Shown: positions 22,742 through 34,977 of the stretch, in pieces
Position numbering within the stretch: position 1 is the first letter of the stretch
How the letters are laid out: the number at the start of each line of letters is the position of its first letter
From: Astrothelium macrocarpum
Taxonomy: Eukaryota > Ascomycota > Dothideomycetes > Trypetheliales > Trypetheliaceae
Length of the DNA stretch: 64,000 nt
Reading direction: 5' to 3'
Assembly (NCBI GenBank): GCA_021030915.1
Contig: JAGEMR010000002.1
Coordinates: 62,001-126,000 of the forward strand
Position numbers and translations under genes: made by a program
The notes under the pieces: model-generated
The model's input: the letters and a program-made list of their open reading frames with translations, nothing else
Databases searched by the model: none
Told to the model about the DNA's origin: nothing

Positions 22742-24100
22742 ATGAGTCAAAGGTATCACCAGCCACTGCGTCGCCGGGCAGGCACACCCTCTTCATCCTG
22801 TCACCAAACATCACACGATCTCCTCGCTCCTGCGTCGTTGCCCTTCTCCACCCCGTCCCCAAGGGGGCTAGGCTTATCGTTTTACACAACCTCCATGGCG
22901 ATGCCTCAAACGCAGAGTCCTGCTCCAGTCCACGGACTACCATACTTTCAAAGGCCCTTGTGGGACCCCACATCTACTCTCATGCTAGACGCAAATTCTG
23001 ATAGCATAGACATTGGTCGTCGAAAAAGTTGGGAGGAAGCCTACGATCCATTCGCACAGTTTCACACGTCCGGCCCTTCGACGAATGATCATACATTTCT
23101 ACTCACCCCTGTGTCACAATCTGCTGGTTACCAGCGACTTTCAGAAACGCCTAATCCGATCCCTTCTCATGGCTTTTCCACCTCACAAGCCGGGTCTTTT
23201 TCGTCCGTATCGTACCCTTCATCGGAAGCCTATCACCTCGAACGTTCTACAAGTCTCTTTTCACAGTCGAGCGTGAAAATGGAAGATCCATTAGACTGGA
23301 CGAGCAATCCGCAGACTGAGCTTCAAGTACCAAGGAATTCGATGGAGAATGAATTCTTTATAGCCCCTGAATCTGTATATGACACCCATCGATTTGTGCA
23401 GTCTCCTGCTCCTACAGAATTCCCCACTTCGTCTCATGCAGCACCGACATTAGGAAAACATCGTCGAGATGATTCCTTGGCCGGAAAAAGCTCCTCTAGA
23501 CCATCTGTTGAGCAACTGAAGCAAGCCCACCCAAAACGAAGGAGAACACCACGAGAAAATGCTAACTGGGTTTGCGAAATATGCGATATGCCTTTCGAGC
23601 GTAGCTACAATCTAAAGTCGCACATGGATACCCACGACCCTGACAGACAAAAACCATTCAAGTGTGAACACGAAGGCTGTTTTCGTGAATTTGTGAGGAA
23701 GACTGATCTCATGAGGCACATCCAAAGCGTAAGGTTTTCAAGAAGTTCGAATTCTCGTTACTGAACCTCCATGTAGGTACACGTCAAGGCCAAAGATTGG
23801 GCGTGCTCGCTTTGTGAGCAAGCTTTTGCACGCAAAGACACACTGCGAAGGTAATTTACCATGAAATCTATTGATGTAGAGTAGGCTAACTCCAGCTACA
23901 GACATGAAGAAGATGGCTGTGCAAAGAGATTTGAAATGAAGCAACGCGACAATCGCCAATCGAGTATCTCGAGATCTTCGGCTCATTCGAGTCCCTCACA
24001 TCGAGCACGCTCCCTTACCGAAGAAGCGGCCGTACAGCTCTCCCAGCTTGCGACTCCACCAGTTAAAGCGCGCTCGCCTCAGCGTGGCAAACGCCGTTGA
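22742..24100 (+). CDS. C2H2 zinc-finger transcription factor
   Basis: Probable nuclear DNA-binding regulator of 419 residues. Three exons fit: 22742-23728, 23777-23850 and 23902-24100, all in phase. The first 270 residues are Ser/Pro/Thr-rich and without fold. A basic patch HPKRRRTPREN comes just before three fingers. Finger 1 is CEIC...H...H (CX2CX12HX3H). Finger 2 is CEHEGC...HIQSVH, whose last His is only made after splicing intron 1. Finger 3 is CSLCEQAFARKDTLRRHEEDGC, ending in Cys (C2HC). The tail is Ser/Arg-rich and ends RGKRR. Without the introns the frame stops soon after finger 2, which supports the spliced model. The target genes are unknown. Confidence 0.88.
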
Positions 24101-27100
24101 GATACTGAAAGGCACGCTGGAGGCTTGAAAACGGCAAAATCTCTAGTGGGACGAAAATGTACTATGATCCTTCGTTCTGGGCACGGGAGAATCTCCCGGC
24201 TTACATGCTCTATGCATGAGTTTTGGGCGGTATTATTTTACGGGGTTAATTTGGGCTGCCTGTTTCTGTTAGCTGCACGATACCTTGGAGTGGCAATCAT
24301 CCCATAAGCGCTTTGAATTAAAGAAAGAATACCATTGATTCATGTTGACGCTAGAATTTTCCAGCTGTGCATTCATTGCTTTGTTGGCTTATGGCCTAAA
24401 TCCAATTTTTCTCATAGCCTCAACGGTCATCATGAGGTTGATCGTTTCAGAATGGATCTCAGCTAGGGAGGAACGTCCACATGGCACTCAATAGCCTTTC
24501 CTGGTAAGCGGTGGATCCTTAGTGCTCTGGCTGCTCCGCCCGCCACGAGCACACTAGACCTTCCAGGTGGATCTCAAGCGGATGGAGAAGTTCAGCAGGC
24601 GCTCGGGAGTGCATCCTTCCGCACAGAAGATTAAATACATGATCAAGTCAAGAGAATGGACGCGGCCGACACAATAATTGCATCTAGTCATTCCGGGACA
24701 ATGGTCATGAAGCCAATAAGGTGGCGATCGAAATCTACCCTGCCCGCTCGTCTGAGCGTCTTATAAGGTAGCCTGGCAATCCGAATCTGTTAGATTGCTG
24801 CTTGCGAATGGTCTGACAATAGGTAGCCAGATAGCGCAACTAGGGTGCTTCGTTAGGCGCCGACTGACTTGTCAGAAAGCCTGAGCTATTGCGTCTTCAT
24901 CATGTACGGCAGTGGGCTGCGGTACGAAGAGGGTAAGGTGGGTGAGCTTCCAACACCAAACGACTGTCAGCGTGGCCTACTGGGAAGCGCCCGTTTATTT
25001 AGACTTCCGCACCATGCAGCTCGGCTCCCGCGCTTCCCGGCTTCCGCCAACCAGCGTCAACACGGACATGGGCAAAAAAAATTACGGCCGACACTCCGGT
25101 TGGCTTTTTCCCCAGCTTATCTGACGAGACGACCACGATCTCCTCAATCCCCGATGTGACAGGCCTGCCGAGCGCATGGCAGTAGCTGTGATGCATGCGG
25201 CTGTCGTCTTACATGATTGGGTTTCCGCTCGACTACCTCGGCTAGCGTCCCCAGCGACAGGGCGAAAAACCTGCTTGTGACGACGCGCTATAGGCGGGCA
25301 GAGGACTGTTCAGCGTTGCTGTCAGTGGCGTTTCTTCCCTGCAAATAACGTGCTGCGCATCCCTGTCTGGCTGGGCACGCGTGGTAGGCCTTGTAGGTCG
25401 CTGCACCTGTTAGCCCATATGACAGTCAGCATCGAAGCTGGAAGATTGAGCGACTTTCTAGCACTTCGACACCACCCCGCACTTCTGATCCTCTGTCGCC
25501 GACAAGTTATGCGCAAAGTCTTCTGGTTATCTGTGTGTTTCCAGTCCCTAAATACCTTTTTCCACTATAGTACTAGGCACGTCCGAAGGGTGCGCTAGCC
25601 ATCGGAAGTTTCGCAGCGAATAGGATAGACGCCCAACATGCATACAGCCACCCACGGACTCACTAACTAAGCCCTGCGGATCATCGTTCTATTTCACGAC
25701 AGATGTTCCACTCGTCCAATTGGTCAATCAAGTCCTTGCTGCGTAGCTGAAATTTAAGCTTATTTGCATCCCATTGCCATCATCCAATGCGATTGTGAGA
25801 TATTGACATGTCAAAGGGCTGAGATTTCGCCACGAGACATCATGCAAGGTCAACTCCTACCAAATCTCCTGGATTTGACAGACAATGAAGAAAGCCCTAA
25901 GGCACGCAATCATCGCAATGCCTGGTATCTTTAGGATACACCTCTCACGGACAAGGTCCTTAGGCGACAGGATCAGCAGGATTACTAAGATGATGACACA
26001 GTATGGGTAAAGGCTGTTTTGTAGCGAAAAATGCCAGATCAATAATCAGAAATGTAATCTCGACGTTTAGTCGATTGGTAGATTGGGATCGCGTGGTCCA
26101 CTACCTCACGTTCGTTAGGTACCTTACCTAACTCAGTGTACCTGTAGCCAGCCACTGAAATTGGGCTGAACATGGACTTCGACGGCTACATCCGGTGGTA
26201 GGAAGTTCTTCCGTCTTACGGCCGGGAGGCTTTCGGTCACGATCGCTATTCGCTACCTTGGAATAATAACTTTGCCAGCAGTGTATGGCGGATCATCGGC
26301 CAGCAATTTGCAGAAGATGCAAGCGCGGCTTGTAGATCACTTCTCCAATTGGCGAAAAGGCCTATCACCGTGCTTCCACGCGTCTGTTTTCGTCCGAGCC
26401 GCTGGTCCTGGCGTGCTTACCTTGAGCTGCTTTAACGCCACGCTTCATCTTACTAGTCCTGATTAATCCCTTTAGTCGCGGTTGCGCACCCATCCGTGCC
26501 ATCATACCTATCATACCCATGCCCCACATTGTCTAATCTCCTCAGAGCTTGGGTTCAGATTGGCGGAAGCCTTCCTCAGCTTTGCCCACGCCGTCAGATC
26601 TCAATCTCGACATCATCCAGCTTCAGGATCCTTGCCCACGGGCCTTGTGTCGAGCAATCTTTTGGGAAATGGGCTCATTCCGGTGTATACCCGATAAGGT
26701 ACCGGTACGTGAGGGTACCCTCAATCGGTTCCAGCAGCACAGAGCGCGCGTTTACCATTACACAGCTCAATCGCTTCCGATCGCTTAGTTGGTAATGACC
26801 TTAGTTTTAAAGGGATTGCCAAGAAAAAACTAGTCTCGAAAGTCAAATAGGTCTTCTAATCTCCGAGGAATTCCTTGGGAGGACTGCACCACAAGAAGAC
26901 GAAATGAAGCACCTTCGTCCATCCCGTAATTTTTCTAAGGTACCAACGAAAACGGTGAGGTGTTGGAACCTAAGAGAGGGGCCTAATCTCTTGATTCGCA
27001 TGCTCGAGTCATGGTTAGTAGGGCTGACCAGCACTTTAAGAGATATTGCGTGTGCTTGAGTCCCCGCAAATTTCGCCCCCAACGGGAAGACACGTGGAGA

Positions 27101-28000
27101 TCGTATTTGATGTGCCATTGAGTGCGGTGGAGTGATTGGCAAATAGGCGTAATGCATCAACCGAGTTGATGCACACAAAAAAAAAAAAAAAACGGTCATG
27201 CGGCAAGTATTTCCATTGTTTCTCTAAAGTCCGATATTCTGTAGCGAGGAGCCATAGCATCACGATGATGTCGAGCTCAAAACTGGCGTTCATCTTGTCT
27301 ATAATTGCTTTTACTCCAACAACGTTCGTGCGTTCATTACCGACATTTACCTAAACAGCATAGCAAGAATTCGACACGATCCACGTTCCAGGACGACTAT
27401 GATTGTTAGCCCTCCGAGATTTATCAGCAGGTCGAACCGATGGCGTCGGCAAAATTTTCTTTTCTTTGGACAGCTGACACTTCATCAATATGCAAGCTGA
27501 CGCACCACGATCCTGCAACTGCACTTGCCTTGACATACAATGCGTCAGGCATAGGTGGAGCTAGCCACGAAGATACAGGTCATTAAGGCACAGCTTCAGG
27601 TGACCGGGATCAATGCAAGCAATTGTGCATTGCGCCTACGCGAAAAAGCAAACAGTAACATCTAGCTGAGCTTAACCAATAAAATGAGGAAAGCCTCATT
27701 GTTTGACCAATCGTTGAAACAGCTGCCTTGGCAACCGCCAAAGGTAATTTCGAACTTGGCTGCGAAATCCTGTGAGCTCTATAGGATTCTTTATAGCCAA
27801 TGCCATGGAATACAAGCTCTGAAAACTGACACGCGAGAAATGGCCCAACGTTGCATTTGCACGAGACAACAAAGGTCGAACTGTGAGCTGAACCCAGATT
27901 CATAACGGTTGGGCACGAAATTCCTTGTTTCACGATCCACGTAGCAGCCACCTTATCCATACAAAGGGGAAAACTATCTCTCGCTTGGAAATCCCGCAAC
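24101..28000. other. Gene-poor region
   Basis: About 3.9 kb with only short, unrelated open frames. Some stretches have protein-like wording in one frame (for example around 26170-26330 and 26550-26790) but are cut by stops and match no family I know. A run of 16 A is at 27177-27192. It is most likely decayed sequence. I see no MITE copy, tRNA or long repeat here. Confidence 0.45.
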
Positions 28001-29720
28001 CCTAGCAAGATCCCATTGCAAGTTGGCATTGATGAAGCCACTCTCAATAGGTGCATACCAGGTTCCAGGTCCTAGTTCATACCCACACTTTATTGAAAGC
28101 AATGCAAATTTTCAGCTTTTCCTATTGTCAATATGCAGCAGATATCACTTCTCTTTTATAAACTCCGAACATTCCAGTGTCACTGTCAAGACTGGACCGA
28201 AGCCTATATCAGTGAGTTGCACCGTCATTCGTATCAATTGATATAATGCCCTAGTGCACGATCGTATACTCGATTCTTCACACAGTCTCTCCGCCTGGAT
28301 GCAAGAAAAAAATGTCTCTGAACCGACGAATGTAATGCTTGGATTAAGTTTATGGACTGGTTCTGTTCGCTGCTCTCACTGGCAACACACAATCGCCTCC
28401 AGATATGGGACCTCATCAATACTAGCGTGTTATGCGAGACTTGGGCCCTTGTGAAATTCTCGGCAAAGAGCGTTCAATCTCCTCTTGTGTCGCCACTTCC
28501 ACTGTGCGACGACAGAAAGCATAGGTGTTCCTGCGTATACAACCAGTGTCCTCAATCATCCATTGATGGCATCTCTCGCTCATAGCTCCAATGTTTTACG
28601 TAGGCCAGGTCAGACAATTTCTTCGATTCACATGATAGACCCTGATTTAATATTGAATGGGAGTAATGCCAAAGAATTTGCCTTCATGTTGTCGGCGACA
28701 GCATCCGAGATGCATAATCCGGCAAGAATAATCGAATTGGTCCAGGAGGGCTTCCTGAGAGGTGATGATGTCTAGCTATAGATCAAAGACGCAGTATACG
28801 CGATATCTTCGGGCAGAACTGTTCGTTAAGTGCGGACAATGTAATTGTTCGAGTCAGCCTCTTCCAGAATTCAAAGAGACGATCTTGATTCAGTGAGAGG
28901 TGAAAATCGACGAAGCTGGAGCCAGTCTGAGGAGCTACGCTTTTCAGTGCTTCACCAACACAATGTTTAGCCATGTACGCATAGAGTGCAAGGCTCAAGT
29001 TGGATGAGGATGCATCTATGCTATGGTCAATCGTAAAGAGGACACCTGGTTGCCTGTCGAATCAGTCGTTCACGGGAACAGCTGGGCATCACTCCACGGT
29101 CTAGCCACATCAAATGTTTCTTCCAGAGGCTGTGTAAGAGGAATGAATGTAGATCAACGCCAATGCTCTAAATAGACCGTCTCCAAAAATGGCATGTAAG
29201 AGCTGCATTGCCAGGATGTCCAGCCACAGTGGTGGAGGCCCAACTCGTTGAACAAGACAAGCGTGGCTTGATGTGTGCCGTAATGTTGGGACCACGCGAA
29301 ATCTTTGGACTTTGGATGAACCACCACATTGCAATAGAAGAAGGCGTGCAGAGGCGAAACGATGGGACCAAGTTCGCACTCTGGTCAAGATTTCATAGCT
29401 TGAAAATGACCATTGGTCTCCGTCCATATTTCTGAGTACAAATCGCTTAGGGGCTCTGGTAGAGAGATCGACGTCCAAGTGTACGCAAGCTCGTGACTTG
29501 TGAGAATCAGCAGCTCACCGTGATGAAGACCGCTTTGTAATCTTTTACACAAAATTGAACATACGAGAACGTTGAAAATCATGCCACCAACAATGTAAAC
29601 AAGGTAGCAATCGTCGCTCCCAAACGCGCGCGAATCGCATCACCACTCGGGCTCTCATCTTTCGGCGTCTTGCCCATCTCGGTCAACAACATAGCTTAAT
29701 TGAACTGCTAAACAGAGTTG
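28001..29720. other. Unassigned open frames, probably relics
   Basis: On the plus strand, 28485-28775 ends with FMLSATASEMHNPARIIELV, which reads like real protein. On the minus strand, from about 29690 down, LLTEMGKTPKDESPSGDAIR opens a frame that breaks near 29585 and continues in pieces to about 28800 (for example FEFWKRLTRTITLSALNEQF). No family recognised and no consistent splicing found. I would treat both as decayed genes until matched. Confidence 0.3.
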
Positions 29721-30240
29721 CTAAACAGAGGTGCTATCAGGGAGACAATTGTGACTGGGCCTCTATCCTCTACTTGGTCCCGTGTAGCACAATTCCCCAA
29801 GGATAGAGAGTTCTTTTAATTGACAACTTAGAGAAATTCTCCACAAATCATCAGGCTTTTCCGGAGTAAGATGAGTTCTTTATCTCTAGACCAGTGACAG
29901 CCCCTCAAGATTATCACAGGAATGTTCTGGGGGATGATTTTGTTGACAGGCGCCTCGTCACTTGTCTTTCCTTGTTCTTGCTTAACGAGTCAAGGGTCAG
30001 AGGCTTGAACAATTATTCGGTGATTGCCCCTTGAGTCAAGAGATCCGCAGGTGCCCATTACGCAGCTGATATCCAATTGGTATTCTCTCAGCAGCTCTAT
30101 TTCCCCGGTTCCCACACCGATACTCGATTTATTATTCTGGGCGGATATATCCTATGCTCGTATGTCCAGAAGGCTATCATCGATTCTCCAGCGAGGGCTC
30201 GAAACCTTTTCTTTGTCGCTACGACGACTTCAACTTTTAA

Positions 30241-30897
30241 CAACGTCTTCATTCTCGGTACTACCTCAGAGCTCGACAGAGCTCTGGCCCGCCGTTGTTA
30301 TCAGTACGGCGAAAGGGTGCCGAAGCAGGTCATTACCCGTTTATCCTAGGGTCGACCAAATCATCCTTATGTCGGGCACAGGATCCTATCGTGATTTCAA
30401 AAAATGCTTCCACCACTGCTGAGATCACCGTCAACGTCACATTCCCCATGGTAGCTGCGCATCAGCTCGTCCCATATCTCCTACCACGAAAACGGTCAGC
30501 GCAGAGCGTTCGCTCTTTTTTTTTTTTAGCCTTTTGCGCATGTCCCAATGTCGCTCTATCCACGTACTCCGTCACTAAAGCCGCTGTCCACAACTTCGCA
30601 TGTACACTCCGAGGGTAACTCGACGATACGCCAATCACGATCACGGGAGTATTGCAACCTTACGTAGTCACCGATTTCGACAAAAGGTTTCGAGACTAGG
30701 TGGGCGCGGCCATAGGGGGAAATACGCCAATCCCGATGGCATTGGATGAATTCACGGATCAAGAGTACACGGGCTTGGAGGGACGGGCAGACGGCAAGTT
30801 GAAGAATGAGGTTGCGGTTGGATTTGCGGCTATGGGATCGGCTGCTTGGTAGGGGGCTTTCGGTCCGGTTTCTCACAAAGTAGGATTGTCTGCTTGA
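30241..30897 (+). pseudogene. Broken short-chain dehydrogenase/reductase
   Basis: Pieces of one SDR protein in order but in different frames. VFILGTTSELDRALARRCYQ is the damaged nucleotide-binding turn. TTAEITVNVTFPMVAAHQLV is the helix-4 region with the NVT/NxxxP pattern. YSVTKAAVHNFACTLRG holds the YxxxK active-site pair. ITGVLQPYVVTDFDKRF comes next, then PMALDEF and KLKNEVAVGFAAMG near the C-terminus. Damage seen: frame changes around 30350-30420, a T-run (about 30518-30529) in place of coding sequence, a stop after DKRFRD near 30700, and another near 30852. The closest family I know is the DltE-like fungal reductases. It is clearly non-functional as it stands. Confidence 0.75.
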
Positions 30898-31306
30898 AAG
30901 GCTTAGATAGGCGAGCTAGGCTGGTCGGAGAACGCGTTCGAATTGACCAACAAGTAGATTGGATTGAGGCACCTGACTTGGTCTACTGTAATATATAGAC
31001 GATAAGAGCTTTCATACCAGGTCTAGGAAATTCGCTGATTTTCGAAGTAGTGACGGAGTGAAAGTCTAGAATACGGCTCAAGTTTGGCCTTGGTGAGTCG
31101 CAGGAAAGTACAGAGGCATGAGACGCAGGAGAGACGAGACCGGATGCCAGCGAGATACCTGTGTAAGGCGGTGAAGCTGTTCTGCCGCTCAGCTAGAATT
31201 CTACCAAAAAAGAAAAAAGAAAAGCATGGTGCTACGACGCGGTCACAGAGCCAGATTCCGTTTAATTGAATTGGCTCCTACCAGGCCTCAATGTTCCTAA
31301 CAGAAT
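30898..31306. other. Upstream region of URB1
   Basis: No gene. Holds an A/G-rich patch (about 31205-31230) and the URB1 promoter and leader. Confidence 0.45.
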
Positions 31307-34300
31307 ATGAGCATCAAGCGAAAGAGTGGCCATCCTGGTGGCGTAGACGTGCGTGATGAGAAAAGGCGTAAAGTTACGGAAGGTGCTGCAAAGCCTGAAG
31401 AAATTGAATCGGCGCGTCACCTGCAGCACCTGTTGGTATTTACTCAGGATTCAGACGAACTACAGAATCGTAAGTAGGCTTGGAACAAGATCTCGCATAC
31501 GTCTCATTTGTTTTAGATATTCGATCCTTCAAGCAGTTTCTTGATTCGATCCTCTATAGTGAAGATGAAAATCTCAAGACAGAGCGTCGAGCTCTACTTA
31601 AGGAATATCTAGAATCTCAAAGGCCAAGACACGACGACCACATCTTCCTTCACGACCTCGAACAGTGTTGGAGTTTTGCGAGCCAAACCCACAATGACTC
31701 CCTGTTCTCTTCTACCACCGCTGTGCTTACGCTTCTTTTCAGAATCATCAGTGGAACCCTTGACTTCCGGGATTATGGCTTCCTACTCGGTCGTGTGTTA
31801 CTTCATTCCAATAGAGTCAAACTTATGTCCTATGGTCTCGCTGCATTGACTCAGAAAGACTTCGTCATCTCGCCGTGTTTGAGATTGCTCACTGAAATGG
31901 TATCCTTTGACGCTGGTTCTCTGAGCAGACAGGTATACGCCAAACGGGACTTTACATTCGACACTAAAATCATGACTCGTAATCTTCATCTGAACAAGAT
32001 CAAGTCTGACGACGCCAAAAGCGATCCCAAGAGAATGCAATCAATCAGAACGACTGCTGTGCGATACTTACTTGCGCATCTCAAATACCAGGAAGAGGGT
32101 GCGATTGGGGATATCGTTCGCAATGGTAATATTGTCAGAGCTTTATTCAGTCATTTGACAGAGGACCCGCAGCATATCGCGAGAGAAATTTTGGCAGTAG
32201 TAAGAACCAGTATTCTCCTCAACGAATCTTTGCCACGACAAACGAAAAGTCAAGTAATTAACTATCGTACACTTGCCGATATCGCCGGACTTTATCGAAT
32301 TGACGAAGAACCCCCGCCTGGAGAACCTGCGATTCAGAAAGCAGCGCATGAATTTCTTCTGCTCGCCTGTACTAAACCCGATCTAGGAGTATTTCTCAAA
32401 AGCTCGGGATGGTATCCTCCAGGTACTGAGCGAGAGTTCGCAATAAGGAATCCATCCGCTTTGGAAGATGCTGTCGCTCACAAAAATACACCTGAAAAGC
32501 GTGGGGCTGGGCCGACTACATCGTTCAGTGATGGCGAACACGGACATCTTACCATTGATCTTGGCCTTGATTCGATTGACTGGTATAATAGCTTCCGAAA
32601 TGAGATTCTCGTTCGGAATGGGATCCTGGCGTCATTCATTCAGAGCCTACGGCCGTATTCCAATAATTTCGAGCGGGAGTTGCTCATTACAATCTTTCAC
32701 GCAGCCCCAGAGCTTGTTGCCGATTATTTCCTCAAGAAACGGAATTTTCAGTTTGATCCGAAACTCACGTTTACTTGGATAGGATATGCTTCAGTTCTTT
32801 TTGCAACTGTCCAACTTCCAGTGCCCTTGCTGTTTGGAAGAAGAGCAACGTACAACTCTGTGCCACCACCTCTTTCCATTGTCATCCAAAGCATTCTACC
32901 GCAGCCATTATCACAGAGGACCCTCCAAAAATGTTTGAATTCGCAATGCGATTTGATCAATCTCTTCACGATCCGCATCCTCACCGCTGCGTTTAAAAAG
33001 CTCGACCATGTGCTTGACATGATGAGAGATGCAGCGAAAGACCGTGGAGATCTATGGAATGAGGCTGCGGTACGACTGGTCGAAGAATTTTACAACAGAT
33101 GTCCTTCTGTTAGAGAGATCATCACCGTTTTCAAACGAACTCCGAAATCCAATTTGATGCGCCGAGAGGCAGTTACGAGGCTGTTGGCACTATGCTTCCA
33201 GGTAACACCATCAATTGCACTGGACGAGAAATTTGACATCGCATCTATTCTAGCCGAAGCGCTACAAGACCTTGAGAATAATGAGAGAGAGATTGAAGTA
33301 AATTCGATGCACCTGCTCGAGCTCTCTCACTGGATTACAATTGCAAGCATTTCTCCTGAAATGAGGTGGTTCAATAAGCCTCAGGCCCTTCGCTTTTCTC
33401 CTTTCATGACTCTCCTCAAGTTGGTCATCCAAAGTCCCTCCAAAGAATCCACCAGCGCAACAAATGAACTTTTGGTTTCGATCACAAAAGACCATGGCAT
33501 ACTCCAGGCTGAAACATCAAGATCTTCAATCGGTGTCTTAGCTCACGTCCTGAGTCGGTCTCAGAATCTGAGCGCTCCCGATGCAGTCTTGCACTTTTTC
33601 GATGATTGCATTCAAAGATTCATTCGCAGGCCTATCAAATACTTGGACGACTTGGATACACTGGCCCAGAAAAACGTGCTTGATTCGCAGGATTCTCGCC
33701 CTTTTAGCATGATACTAGTTGCGATTGTGGGACAGTGGGATTTCGTCGCAAAGAACGAATCGGAAGAAATCTATGACATTGGCCGCACAATACATGCGCA
33801 TTTGACAATCTCTGAACGTATAGGAGAAGAAGACCAAGTGATTGCGATACTTCGACGTATGTTTGATGAAACAACCGATAAATGCGGCCTCGATCGCTCA
33901 CAGCTGGACGGCACGAATATCGCTAATAGCTTCAAAGACGAAGATCAGAAACAAGATCATCTTTCTTGTACATCTAACGAAGCAAACATGCAATCGCATG
34001 AGAACGGGGATGAAAGAGTAATTGACGCTAAAGTATTCGCCGCATATCTTTCTCCTTCTGAGCCCAAATCACATCCAGAACTCTCGCGCTGGGTACACAA
34101 AGACGTCGACTCTATTATCGATGATAACATCCTTAGTCCTCTTATCCTATGCCTCTGCTCCGCCCAACTCTCCGTCCGTAAAGAAGCTCTTACCAGCATC
34201 CGCAAATTCGCAGCCAAAGTCGATACCAGCACGCACCCAGAACGACATCAACTCCATCTCCTGTTCCTCGAGCTCGCTGAAACTGCCATGCCTATCATCG

Positions 34301-34926
34301 CCGCCAAGCCACTTCCCTACACCGCTGGTGCCTTCGCCTCTCGTGCCGCATCGGTCGTTGTCGATCCCACACATGCGCTCTATCCGAAAATAAACCGCTA
34401 CCTAAACTGGGGGCCTGCTTGGGTCATCGACCGCCTCCCGGCCTACTGGCTTGACCGTATCTTGCTACGTCCGCCAGACCAAGATGACGCGCGGCCGACC
34501 GAGATTTCCTGGCTGTTGGACTACCTGTTCGACGCGCTGCGCTCGCCCGTCGAGATGGATTGCTTTCGCATGCGGAACGTATTCGAGCGTGTGCTTGCGC
34601 TGTATGCGGCGACGGGAACGACGTGGGGGACGAAGGAACAGGTGTTGAGGCTGGTGGCAAGGGCGACGGGCATAGAGGGGGGAAGTACGACGTTGGTGAC
34701 AAGGGTAGGGGTGGTGGCGTGGTTGGATGGGAGGGTGGCAGTGGGGGATGGAGACGTGGAGATGTTGAGGAGGCTCAGGCGGAGGGTTTTGGAGACGTGC
34801 GATCAAGAAAGGATAGGAGGGTGGAGTGCGCGGATGTTGGTACGCGATCAAAAAGCAGAAGAAATAGAGGAAAGTAGAGATGTCGAGGCAGAGAAGAGTC
34901 TTGCTACTTCTGAGATACCCGAATAG
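31307..34926 (+). CDS. URB1: Nucleolar pre-ribosomal protein Urb1/Npa1
   Basis: Large scaffold of the earliest pre-60S particles, acting in the nucleolus on 27S pre-rRNA. Two exons fit: 31307-31469 and 31517-34926, with a 47-nt intron (GTAAGT to TTTTAG). They give 1190 residues. The start MSIKRKSGHPGG follows a basic leader. The N-terminal 60S-biogenesis domain is seen in DIRSFKQFLDSILYSEDENL, then FRDYGFLLGRVLLHS and KDFVISPCLRLLTEM. The rest is alpha-helical repeat with little charge bias. The C-terminal domain is recognised by YLNWGPAWVIDRLPAYWLDR and ISWLLDYLFDALRSPVEMDC. The last 60 residues are Glu/Lys-rich. Its stop is 51 bp from the stop of the convergent SDR-like gene. Confidence 0.93.
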
Positions 34927-34977
34927 CTACTGTATTAGACTTGCACTGCGCACATGATTATTGTCGTTGTCCATTCT

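Noticed and set aside
22742..24100. Shorter single-exon reading of the C2H2 gene ending at 23764
   Set aside because: It would cut finger 2 before its last His. Splicing completes finger 2 and adds finger 3.
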